Positions 21,807-33,465 of a stretch of 64,000 nt of DNA are shown here, one piece after another. The position numbers and the translations under genes were made by a program. How positions within the stretch are numbered: position 1 is the first letter of the stretch; the number at the start of each line of letters is the position of its first letter. This stretch comes from Paramacrobiotus metropolitanus. Taxonomy: Eukaryota > Tardigrada > Eutardigrada > Parachela > Macrobiotidae. The stretch spans positions 806,001 through 870,000 of the forward strand of contig NW_026570256.1 in NCBI RefSeq assembly GCF_019649055.1, in the 5' to 3' direction. Under the pieces are notes generated by a model. It was not told the DNA's origin. It did no database searches and worked only from the letters and a program-made list of their open reading frames with translations.

Positions 21807-24251
21807 ATGGTGCACATTCGCGACCGTATTGCGCAGGATCAAGACAACATCTCGGTGGCTTCACTGCATCTCCCACCACCAAGAAACGACGTGGTACACT
21901 GGCGGATTCTCGGTTATGTAAGTCCCTATCAATTTTCACAAGTGTATTGATTAGTACTTAAATAAGTGTTAAGTCAAGTACTTAAATGCATTCTCCCGGT
22001 TTCTTTCGACAGGCGCGAAAATTCTCAAATTTTTCCCGATGGGAGAAAGGCATACTGGGTTCGGCTACGTTGTGCCTTGCTGCCAGTATCGCCCTGACCT
22101 TCGAGGCACGTTTTGCTAATTCTTTGCTTAACTTTTGCCACGGTCATTGACGTCGGGTTACGATGTTTTTACAGAGGATCCATAATCTTTCTCCTTCGCG
22201 GTGTCGCGATAATAGCACGGGACTACTTACTAACGTGTCCAATGATTATCTCGAACATTTGGATAAACAGTGTTCAGCGGAGTATACGTTTGCTTGGTTG
22301 ACCGTTATCCATTGTTTGTTTTCGCTGTTCTACGTTTGGCACGGTCTGTTTTGGTAAGAATTGCGTGCGCATGCTTAAATTTTTCTTCGAAATTGTAGCG
22401 TTAAGCAATCGTTTGTTCTCACTTTCTCTTCAAACGACCAGTTTAAACGCCATGCTAATTAAAACATAACTTCTGTTTGGCATTTTATTCGCTATTCTGT
22501 ACTCTTCCTATTTCTTTAGTACGTGCTTTATGCTTTTACCCTGCTGTAGTATTACTTACCAGTTAGTAGGTTAAGTTCGCATACAGCCATTGATGGAAAT
22601 TTGAGGCATTCTAGTGCTTGCAAGCTTTGACATATTAAACTGATCTACTATTGTTATTTTGGTATGAGCGTATAAAAAATTTTATCTCCAGATTTCTTTG
22701 TATACTTGTACTGCACTTTCTTACTTTTGTGCAAACGTATTTACTTTATGCAGGGCACGATGGTATGAGCTGATTGTGTTTGGATGTAGCACGGTGCTTC
22801 GTTTGGCCTATACTGCGGCAGATTTTCATGAACTGATTAATCACACCCATCCTGCCGATGCCGTACATCAGTACATATTTGCAATCAAACTCGTAAGTTT
22901 CTCAGCCCATTGTGTGCCGGAAGTTGAAGGTTTTTTACTGCTTATGTAAAGGCACGGGGGCCTAAAACACGATTTCCACATATATTCCACCAGGATCGAC
23001 TCTATACCAGTCGGTCCTGGTTCCACTTATGACTATTTGTTTGCACTGATATATCTTTTGAGCTTTCGTTATTAATTTGGAACTCGGTGCCTTTCGTTGC
23101 AGACCCGGTTAATTTTGTTGGTGCCCACTGTACTCACAGCCCTCATCGGATGTTTCGTGGCGTACAGCAATCTAAAACTTGGATGGATTATTTGCGAATT
23201 TCCGCCTCAAAACTGCGATGAGGTGTGCAATCACTGTGCATTAACTTTTGTGTACAACTCATTCAATACTTGCATATAACGGACATCGTACTCTTAATAG
23301 AGAATTCGGGATGATTGTAAGCGGATTTTCTTGACACGCTCGTTGCGTACCTTCAGTACGCAGTTTCAGGTGAGAAAAGCTAATGGATGTCTCTAAACAA
23401 CAACAATACAGTAACTTCAAATACTAACTACAGGTGACCTTGATTATGCTCATTATGTGCCATCCTGAGGAATTTCATCTAAGTACCCTGGAGTGGGTAA
23501 TTGTGGCGTTCGGCATCGTTTTTGTGCTTGGCTGGTTCTTTGCTGTTACTTTCAGCGTACGTATAATTCTGTACTAACACTCTAAGAGCCCCGATTGTAT
23601 GGTCACGGTAGGAATTGTAATATTTGCAACACCTTTGACTCACTGCGTCAATTGTCGCAAAGGTGAATCATGTTCGCGTATTTATTTAAACAAGTATTTG
23701 TACTGAAACAAAGTTCGTTTGGCTTTATGAAAATTTTGCGGACTGGTTTTAGCTGATGTGGCAGGACAAGTACTTGGCTGGCGTTGCGTCTGGCAGTGTC
23801 TTGGCTGAATTCTTCTATATCTGCTACAAGTTCTACGACTCCGACACAGCGCTTAGAACCGATAATGGATATTTCAGCACACGTTCGTTACATATTGCCG
23901 TTTTTGCTATTGGAGGTGCTGCTATGGCTGCTCGCTTAGTGACAACTGGATGTTTGTACTGGACAGCCAGCAGAACGTTCGGGAATGGCCTTCCCTGGCA
24001 TAAGAAAGGTGACTGGCATTTTAATCTTAAACCGATTGTTTATGAATGTATTTTTGTGTAACAGTAACGATTCTGTTGTAGTGTATCCTGGTTCTGGTTC
24101 TTGTGATAACGAGGTTGAGGATGGGAAGCCACATAATAGCCAGGGAATACCTCCGGTCGATCGTGATACTTCGCTGCCCATAAACGATTGCCGCAATTCT
24201 GGAGCTTTCCCAAACTATGGCGCCACAATTCCATATGGTCGAATAAATTAA
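21807..24251 (+). CDS. multi-helix membrane protein B, nine exons, unknown family
   Basis: Exons: 21807-21917, 22013-22105, 22175-22353, 22754-22892, 23103-23222, 23301-23369, 23434-23556, 23753-24008, 24082-24251; 419 residues in continuous phase. About eight hydrophobic helices occur in the same places as gene A, with the same NST/NVS sites, WYELIVF block, DDCKRI basic loop and W-H-K-K before the tail. The tail is Pro/Asn-rich and poorly conserved. Intron 2 uses a GC donor (GAG|GCACGT) where gene A has GAG|GTAAAT; the next GT, two codons on, would break the phase. The family is not recognised; a transporter, receptor or junction-type protein are all possible. The two paralogues differ widely, showing the duplication is old. 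Confidence 0.75.
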
Positions 24252-25083
24252 CCGAGGCCTAGCACATACTAAGCACGTAACTTAACTATTGAGGCATACG
24301 GTCCTTGAACTCTTGTAGACGATTATGTGGATGAAAAGCTGTTCGGATGCTCTTTAATGCAACTAAACTCTAAGCATACTGCACTAACCTATCGACGTAC
24401 ACACCTACGATAAACTGCGAATATCTGTTTACTTATTTTAATTGATGGTGTATGTAAAAAGGTGACTTTTCCACTTTCCGTCACCAAGTTCGCAGTTTTA
24501 GCTACTCCTACAAATGTATGGCAGGCTCCAGAAATGTAGATAATTATCAAAGAAGCTCTCGTCCACTCCCCACAGAGGGGATAAAGCGGACTGACTGTCT
24601 AGCAGTTAAAGTCGAGTAAACTCGATTTTGCAGTGCATACTCCACCGGAAACTGCGGATTAAGTAGTTAAATTTTCAGGTTGTAACTTCTACCTAAGTAC
24701 GGATTCAGAGTAAATGTTACACGCCTCTGACTTCATTCACGCCGCTTTTAGCTTGCGTAGATATGGACATTACAATAAAACTTACATTACATTCAAAAGT
24801 TATCTTACTGGCGTGCCATTTTTAACGGATTGGCTGAACTAAAAGCAGTCTTTCCAATCGACTTCCAGTTATTAGGCATAAACGTAAAGGAATTCATTCC
24901 AACAGCGAGTCAATCGTTAAGTGTCAGTGTAATACGATAAATACGGCAACACTGAACATTGACTCTACAATGATTTTCACGATGTCTAAGGAAGCACTTC
25001 AATAATCATTATAACTGCAGTGAATAATACACAGGTGTACAAGAGGTAGAAGAGCGGATTAACGGTCCATGGAATCCGATATG
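24252..25083. other. intergenic between gene B and SHOX (tail to tail)
   Basis: No gene or repeat recognised. Confidence 0.5.
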
Positions 25084-27091
25084 TTAACTTTCCTTATCGT
25101 CCACTGCATCCAGTCCCAGTGCCGCTTGATGTTTCCGGGCCTTCAGTCGTAAATCAACAATACTGGAGCTCTTGGTTACAAGCTGTGCAGCGGAGAAGGG
25201 GTGGAAGAGATACGGCAGATGGAAGGGGTTGGCGCCGGCAAAAGGTGACAGGAAGGGTGGGAGGAAACCGTGCGCTGCCGCTGACGCTAGGTTGGCGGGC
25301 CGTGGGATCTGCTGCTGCAGCATGGGGAAGCAGGATGCCGGGCTGCCGCTGCCGGATCGATAGGGCAGGGGCGGGGCGTTGAGGATGATGCTGCGGTGCA
25401 GTTGGGATTCCTGTTTGCGGGATTTCGCGCGCCGATTTTGAAACCACACCTGTACAATGCCGTTCGGTAAATTGGCAGATCGATGTGACAATTCAACGAC
25501 CTTAAAACCGATCAGTACCATGAAAAAATGATTTCTTGTTAGGCGATGTTCTTGCACAGCAAAGTCTGTCATTATTGACAGACTACCGCAGAGCACCGCA
25601 TAATTAAATGATTTGCATCAGTTATTTCTGCGACGTTCGTAAGCTTAAAATTACAAAAATGGTTACTAATTTTAAAACATTTAAAAAAGTTTTATAAATA
25701 TAGGACGCGCAATAAAACCGTTTGAAAAATAAAGATGCCAGCACCGCTGTTAGCCGGCTACGGCTTTTTTTAGCGTCAAAAAGTTCGCCGTTAATGCAAG
25801 CACAAGAAATCAGAAAATGACATTTACTTTCACTCTTTCACAAAGGCAGAGTAAAACTAAAAAGCTAAATGAGGTAGTGCAACTGTAAATAAATTGCATA
25901 GGTAAACAGGTACCGCCTGTTTATTATTAGCCGGTAAACCGCTTGCTTATGACGTTGCGATTGCACGCAACAATTGTAATGCGTAGTTCCAGTGTAACAC
26001 AGAAGCACAGAAAATACTACCAGCTGGTGTCGGGAAACTTTTAATTAAAGGGCATAGTAGATACTTCTTTAATAGAATTAAACAGTTGCATCATCTACAA
26101 TCTTCAAATTAATCAATCTATATAAAAATCTCAAAGGATCTATAAGTTTTTCACCCTTTTGATCGGAACCAGCGCTTTAAGATGCTGTCGGGTATCATAA
26201 TACAAAATTACGGTGTTTTCACCGCTTGATATATAAAATGCATGTATCAAAATAGCAGTTAAAATAAGCAATTTATCGTATTGCTCTCTTCTAGCAATTT
26301 TACAACTAAGCATCAGAGTTGAGCAAGTCAAACCTTTTAATTATGACGTACAAATAATAATATAATGTGTATCTGTCTACGGGATAAAATTGCCGACACG
26401 ATACGTATACGTATTATTGAGTCAAAGGCTAAACAAAAGATGTACTCGTACACTCAAAACTGAAGTTAATCAGTGCTTCAATAACTTCATGGCCCATGCA
26501 CTTGTCTCGGGACAATGGCCCGATCCCTATTGTTTGTCACTTCAGCTGTTAACGTCCAACTGACACACGCAGATGCCAAATGCTGCCACAGTGTCCTATT
26601 GATAACCACTGCCACTATATTTGAGGGATCAAATACTTTACAGTGTATGCCGTGTTTGTAAAGTAAATTAATTTGTAACAACAATAAATTTCAACTCAAA
26701 AAATTAGATACATTTTAAAACTTTTTGGCAAAATGTTCAGCGCTGATGTATTAGTATCAGGTGAGTAGTACATACGCACCTGCACACGTGCTTCACTTAA
26801 TCCCAGTTTTTGGCTGATATTCTCGCGCATAAACGCATCCGGATAATGCGTCTCATCAAACAGTCGCTCCAACGCCTGCAACTGTTCCAGCGTGAAATTC
26901 GTCCGTGTCCGGCGCTGTTTCAACCGCAGTGGCTCCGAATCCGAACATTCATCCACGTCAACCGACGGCTCACGCGACGCCGCAACCGGCGACATCCGCT
27001 TGTCACCATTGTCACCTGCATCACTACTGATGACAATGTCGTTCTGCGGTTGAAAAAGGACACCTTTGGCTTTTTTCCCATTATCCGCCAT
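25084..27091 (-). CDS. Shox: SHOX-type paired-class homeobox transcription factor
   Basis: Two exons, 27091-26780 and 25449-25084, joined in phase 0 (GTGCAG|GTGCGT donor, TTGTACAG acceptor); 225 residues. The homeodomain spans about residues 59-118, with [16 protein letters not shown] in helices 1-2 and [14 protein letters not shown] in helix 3. Gln at homeodomain position 50 is typical of Q50 paired-class proteins. The intron falls between positions 46 and 47, a common site in this class. A C-terminal OAR motif ([19 protein letters not shown]) matches the SHOX/SHOX2 type. The N-terminus is acidic with [10 protein letters not shown] before the homeodomain, and the linker is Pro/Phe-rich. It acts in the nucleus as a DNA-binding developmental regulator. 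Assignment to SHOX rests on motif memory. A damaged copy of exon 2 lies at 16725-17113. Confidence 0.88.
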
Positions 27092-28968
27092 GGCGCTTAT
27101 GATAACATAGGCTGATAATATCCCGCTGTATTGTACAATATTGGCCCACTATACTGAAGCGTCGTTGATGGGCATCGAACAACAACTGAACACAGTCCCA
27201 GCGGGATACGCGCGTTGACTGTATACACTGTCTTGCATCGGCCCGTCATGTTCCCCTCGTTCTCTCCGCAGCCAGAAAGAATAATCCATTCAATCAAGAC
27301 AGATTAAACAATAAACGTCCCTGAATGCTCTCAACATTACTGAATGAAAATTAGACAAATACACTAATTAGATTAGTTAGGCCTGCGCTGCAATCAATTT
27401 ATCCCTCTATCGGATGGACAAACTTTTCAATTTGCGGGATTGCCAGTGATTTGGGCGACTGTATTTATATATGTGTGTATGTTGTTTAGGGGTGCAGTCG
27501 CTGAGTTGATGGCGTTAAGTAATTTTATTAAATCACATTGGCTGGCTGCGTCCCTGTTGTCAAGATGATTAGCCATTTAGCCTTTAGGCGTAGCGACGTT
27601 AATCAACATTCAATCGACTGCACTGGTCATGGCGCCATTGCACTGTGCGCCTCGTGCAACCTAAACCAAACTATACATCATAGTAAGTGAATTATCGAAT
27701 TATCTGCGCTGGCTTTTATTCTTATTCCCTTTAAGGCTAAGTACGACCAAATGAATTGCCCTCTTATACAAACTCAATCAGGACATTCTCTATTGATTAC
27801 AAATACTAAATCCCATTCTGCCACGCGTTTTATGTACTGCATATATACGCTATTCAGGCGAGCATACTAACTGCGCTGCTTCCTACCGTAAAAGTATCTA
27901 TGGTACAGCTTCGCCAGTTTGATTGCTCTGTTTTTGGAAGACAGAATAATATTATGATACGCGGCAAATGTTTTGCTACAGAATAAAATATGGAATATAA
28001 CAGACATTTGGAAGTAAAAATATGCCCTGAAAAATAAATTCATTGTTTTGTACATTCTATATTATAAATACTGTGCCATTAATTCTCGACCAATATATTA
28101 TCGGCAGAACAAAGCAGAATAATGTCACTGAAATTAATAACCGCGCACCTAATTATTACGATTACATGAAAACTGAAATACACAGACGTATCTGTGGCCT
28201 ACAGATACAGTACGAGTACGGTACAAGCACAGTGCATGTCCGCAATGGTTTCAGTTTATCAGACTCCAAAATAATATTTTCAGCTCGATGCTTTCGCACT
28301 GAAAACGCCTCGTCAAGAGATTTACGAATTATGTGCCGGAAATTTATTTTACTATGAGCTTATAACGCGCGTTACGCGTATACTAAAGGTTTTTCATCAA
28401 AGCTTCATGTATGTGTACTCTTATGCCATGTTTTTCGGATTACACTTGCTCACCTATATATAATGCTTAACTACGCAGTTGTAAAAACTGTGGTTCTTCG
28501 AATTCGGGTCGAATGCAGGAAAGTTGCGTAAAGGTAGTTCGCTCTGTGGTGTTGTATTGCCAAATTAGTTTTATGAAGCAACCACCACAAAAATTATGCC
28601 AGGTGCAGTTAGTTATATCACTAGCCGCACCGATTTCGTGTTACTCTTAATTTTCTCAGTAAATGCAAACCAGCCGTGGTATCACTGATACCGACTACGA
28701 CACCTGCGGAAACAGTTTCTGAGCGGCAATTACGGCTTACATACTATGGACAATAAATCATTCCGCACCGAAGCGGTACCGAACTGGTTCGAAACGATTC
28801 CGGCAACATTAGAAGCTGATTTCTCACAAAACCGGCAAAATTTAGGAAATGGCATTCTTTCTCTATGGTACAACCTCGCTTGAAGGGGCGGAATCTCCGG
28901 GATAAATACAATCATAACTGACATTTCTTTTATGCTCACTTTGTCATTACTCAGCACAACTGACGACG
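27092..28968. other. intergenic, divergent gap between SHOX and gene P
   Basis: No gene supported. AT-rich. It should hold promoters of the two divergent genes (SHOX leftwards, P rightwards). Short open frames at 28043-28357 and 28730-28957 lack any domain or splice structure. Confidence 0.5.
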
Positions 28969-28976
28969 TATAAAAA
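28969..28976 (+). promoter_or_regulatory. TATA box upstream of gene P
   Basis: TATAAAAA lies 90 bases before the ATG of gene P at 29059, a fitting distance for a short 5' UTR. No upstream gene on this strand competes for it. Confidence 0.5.
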
Positions 28977-29058
28977 CCTGTGACATATTTTAGATATTCA
29001 GAAAATTTCTCTGTCGGAGTGTTAGTAAACGTAGTCCTGTTTCTGTTTTTTGCGGAAA

Positions 29059-32000
29059 ATGGACAATTTGCTGCAACATTTGGGTAAATTTCGCAGTGTT
29101 CCCGCAGTTGTCGGAGTATGCTTGCTTTTAATCCTTTTATCTGCGCCCACGAGATCGGAAAACCATAATATCAAAATCATCAATAAAATCGAAAATCCAC
29201 TCTCTAGCGACACCAAAACCTTCGGAAACATCAGCAATTTGCGTACGTATATCGTTTACATTTGATGCGAAACATTCCCTTGTCTGTATTATTCATTAAC
29301 TATTCATTTCATATAAATTGGTTAGGCTTTATTACTGCCTTGTTAAAATTCGATATTAAATAATAATTTTATCGATTCACGTAATAAAATATAAGAAATA
29401 TCGTTGCATTGTATATAATTGTACTGTTTAAATCTACTATATTTTATAATTTATGGATTCACATAGTAAATAAGAAATACCGTTGCATTGTACGAGTATA
29501 TGATAGGCTTTAGATATGCAAGGAACTATTTCAATTTAAACGTACAGAACATACGAAACCGTCTGCTCAACTATACACAAACCAAAAACACATCATCGAG
29601 ATCAAGCTGCTTCTCAACAGTTCCTAACACACAAGCAGCATTACCGCGCTGAATTTCTATGCTAAAACGTTGTAACAGAAAATGCTTTGCGCGGATTTCA
29701 CCGGTCTGCTCCCTGGTGCGTCTGTATATGATTGTACTGCTTACATTTATTGTATTTTATAATTTTAAAAATTTATTATACAGAGTACGAATATTTTGTT
29801 AATTTATTATCTCTTGTTTTAGAGTTGGACGAGACGCTGGAGGCAACACTGAGTTTCTGTCCCAATGTATCCCTCTTTCAAATGATTAATCTTAGCCAGA
29901 GTCACGACAATGAGGAATTATCTTATGGTTCCATTAATTACAACGTTTCCCGGAATCTTTGGGAGCAGTATATGAAAATTCGTCATCTACGCGGAGATAA
30001 AGGAATTATGTTTAATCTGCGCATGGATTCAGAGATGCAGGATTTTGGTCAATTCCTTGAACTGAAACCTTACGTCGGTGTATATCTGGTTACACTTGAG
30101 CTCACCAATCTCACGGTTACCGAGATACAAGACGCGCTGACCTTTGCATGGGCACCCAGTTTCGGTAAGACTTTAAAGCAGCCGTAATCGAGAACATATC
30201 TGTTTTTGTATGTTCACAAAAGACCTTTTTGGAAAGAAATTTTTCTGATGGTAAACTGGTAAACATAACTGGTAAACGTAAAACTTTAAATAAAAAATGT
30301 TTTTGAAACATTCTTGGACATTTGCGAGATAAAACACGATGAGATATTTAATAAACGTAAATGTGAGTTGTGCAATTTTAAGATATAAGTTATGTAAAGG
30401 CCTTTGGTGGATTTCAGAGAGCAGCAACTGGACAGCGACTCACGTTGAAATCTTGCAAATACAAAATGGAAGCGACGATATTACGTACTATTCTGCAAGC
30501 GGGTAAAACTTATAAGTCCTCACAACGATGATATTTGTCTGAGTTTTCTCATAGCCAAAAATCTGCAGGTCGCCACTGACGCAAATTCTGTATATGGTTC
30601 CCATATCAGACAGTGTTATTCCAATGAATCTTTCAAGCGATTTCTCGCACTACCCATGGCGTTTTGCCCGTAATTCCTCCTATCATGAATTACCCAAAAT
30701 AATTACGCCGTCGATAACAGACTTCGTTCAACGTTTGCGGAGTAAGGGACTCATTGCGCATCAGGGTCCCGTGTTTCATGGAACTGTCAATTCTGGTCGA
30801 GGAGATTTTTATCTGAGCACCAATTCCACTTCCGGTTCATTTAATACGGATCGGTTGAAAGCCGATTTACTGGAGCTGGTGCAACAAGAGCGGATAAAGC
30901 AAGGCTGCGGCGGTGCCGACATGAGTGATGTGCAGATAAATTTTAGTCCATTCGTGCCGCGGATAGCGCCCATGAGAAAAAACGGCACTTTTTCAGAGTA
31001 AGGCAATCAAATTCAGTTAACAAATGATTTTGCAATTTTGTTTATTGGGAACAGGATAAAGGTCCTGCCTCTGAACTTCCAGTTAATGATACAGAAAAAA
31101 GCCCACGTTCACGGTGGAATTAATTTAGTGCCGCTGTCAAACCATACCGATCGGTATTACGCACGTTTACGCGTGCCAGGCGATGAGGATTTTATTCCGT
31201 CTTACGTCCGCCACCTGGAAGACCGCCCAATGGACCCGGTTTATTCGTTTCGCATGTACCTCAGTCCCTCAATGAATGTGCAGCTGTTGCCCGAGCTGGA
31301 AAGTTTGATGAGAGCACGTCTAAATAAGGATTTACGTAGGCTTTCTTCTTTTCTTTTCCTTTCTTCTTTCCTTGTTTTATGGCTTTTCATTCTGGTACAA
31401 AACCGGTTAGCTATTATGGTAAAACTGTTTCCTTTAAAGGTCATGATCAGTACGCGTCAGTGCGCCTATGGAACTTCGATCCTGACGGTTGGGTTGTTAG
31501 CTTTTTTGTAACCATTTACAAACTTGGTTGGCGTCTGGACCTGGATGGCAGATTGCCCTACGCAAAAAGCATCTACCGCAAACTGGATGGTCTGCAGCTG
31601 ACTTCGACGGCAACGAAAGCGGTCTACACATTAACGAATGTCCCTCTTCCCAGTCTTTTTAAAGAAACCATGAAAACATTGACCATGCAAGATCTCGAGG
31701 CCGAACAGGATGTGTATTTAACAGAAGGGTCGTCGGCTCCTTTAAAAAAGACATTCACGTTATACGTTCAGTCGGCGCTGCCATGGCGATCCCGCATTCA
31801 TCCACTGGTCAACGGATGGAAAGCTAACTTGTTGGTGCGTATTTGATGTCGCCATGAAACGCTGCCCTTGGTTTGGCTGCCGTAACACGACTAGATTTTT
31901 CAAGCGACCACCGAAGACTACCACGGTTTATCGTCATTTAAAACGCCTTTTTTGATAGAACTCCGATCGCATTCTGGAGGCTGTCCAGCAGGCGTTTGCT

Positions 32001-32517
32001 GAAGCTAATCCCGTCACCATTGATGACATAACTTTGACAATAACGTTAACAGAGCGGGATAACGGCTTGAGAACAGTTACTGATGAGTAAGTGCGCGGTC
32101 ATTTTTACTACAGCTGTCGTGAAAGAAGGTACAGCAATCCACACGCCGTATAAGGATCTAATATTAAAAAATGCAGCTCAGGGATATCTAAGTTCCTATT
32201 CTGTGCTCCGGTATTAAAATCCCTCGGTTTCTACTCGTACAGTATTGTCTAGGTTTTTAATTCTATTCTGTACAGTGCCAAAATATAATTGTTAGGATGT
32301 TAGCACAACGTTTCAGCTTCGCCCACACTACCATATTTTACTTTCTAGCGAAGAGGTCTCCAAATTTTACTTCGCGCTATCGTATCCTAAGATGAAATAC
32401 TGGAGGATGTGGCGCTATCCAACAGTTGACCAGTTGAACAAGTTCCTGATTAGCGTCGCTAAGGCTCGAGTCGTGGAATCCTGGACCATGCCCCTCTCAA
32501 ATACAGCTTCTAACTGA
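29059..32517 (+). CDS. secreted glycoprotein of unknown family (gene P), eight exons
   Basis: Exons: 29059-29242, 29823-30164, 30418-30502, 30569-30997, 31055-31335, 31440-31834, 31959-32086, 32349-32517. Phases fit at all seven junctions, giving 670 residues; the 31335/31440 junction is the weakest (GTAGGC donor). Residues 1-36 form a signal peptide (VVGVCLLLILLS). Many N-x-S/T sites follow. Three related segments recur, each an amphipathic helix followed by a strand ending in an 'I.L.' pattern: DRLKADLLELVQQER, a partner near 31600-31780, and SDRILEAVQQAFAEANPVTI. No transmembrane helix is visible. I do not know the family. A decayed paralogue on the minus strand (55320-56545) preserves exons 6-8 in order, confirming the gene model. 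Intron 1 carries a dispersed repeat. Confidence 0.65.
29574..29721. repeat. dispersed repeat, copy 2
   Basis: Matches 1757-1899 at about 80% identity in the same orientation; sits inside intron 1 of gene P. Confidence 0.7.
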
Positions 32518-33465
32518 TGACGAACATTAAGAAATATCTAATTTGTATTTTTTTCCACCTGGAAATATTAGTTTTGGTCTATGGCTGTTTTTCCGCAGTA
32601 TTTTAGTTATTTGAATACCCTGTTGGCCGTGGCTATCTGTATTCTGCCAATTGCCACATGCTGACTCAGAATACTTACCTTTTCCAGTTTTGGTACACTT
32701 GCGCATTCTGTATTGTGCAACTCTAGCCCAAGTATAATCGATGGGAACATAAGATAAAACGTCCCACATTTCATTCTTTGGCGATAAATTGGTTAAGCAT
32801 TGTGACTAAAGAGGGAACGATAATAAATTATTATGTAGGTACTGCACAGTACTTCTCGCTAGCTCACGCCTTCTCTGACTGAACTAACGACTACTCAAAA
32901 TTATATTATTTATAGACAAAATCTGATAACGGGGCTACGCCACAGTACCACGTACGGTACTCTTACATTTTGAAGGAACAATACCTAGTCCACGTGTGCG
33001 TGTAGCCACCTGCATCTGCAAACTAATGAAGGAGAACTGATGGATGTCGAATCTACTCTTTGTGCCCCACCGCAGTGTCAATTAGCAAATACAGAAAAGA
33101 TCATTACGGATGAAAAACCAATACAAAAAAGTGTATCACCTTTACATGACAGACAAGTGATTCGGCAACGGTTTTTTTTAAAATCTGCACAAAGCACCAT
33201 GTACACGATTGTCTGTTTATAGGACATAAAGACTAGCTCAAATATAATTATAATAATATAGGACATAAATTCTGGAGCGTCTTGCTGAACATTCCGGAAG
33301 TACCGTAAAAACGCAACTGGAAAGTTGGACAAGCGCGCGGATAAAAACCAAACGGCTTCTCTAGTGGCAAATGATTATGACCATTGGTCCATTATAAAAG
33401 CACTCACGAGTAAGTAAAGCTTGCAATAAAATCAAAATAAGAATTTTCAAAACTCCAGAATGAGT
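32518..33465. other. intergenic, convergent 3' ends of genes P and T1
   Basis: No gene seen. AT-rich with small open frames only (for example 33040-33222). Confidence 0.5.

Noticed and set aside
25154-25447. Minus-strand 97-residue frame overlapping SHOX exon 2
   Set aside because: Shadow frame of the SHOX exon, which has homeodomain and OAR motifs in the other frame.
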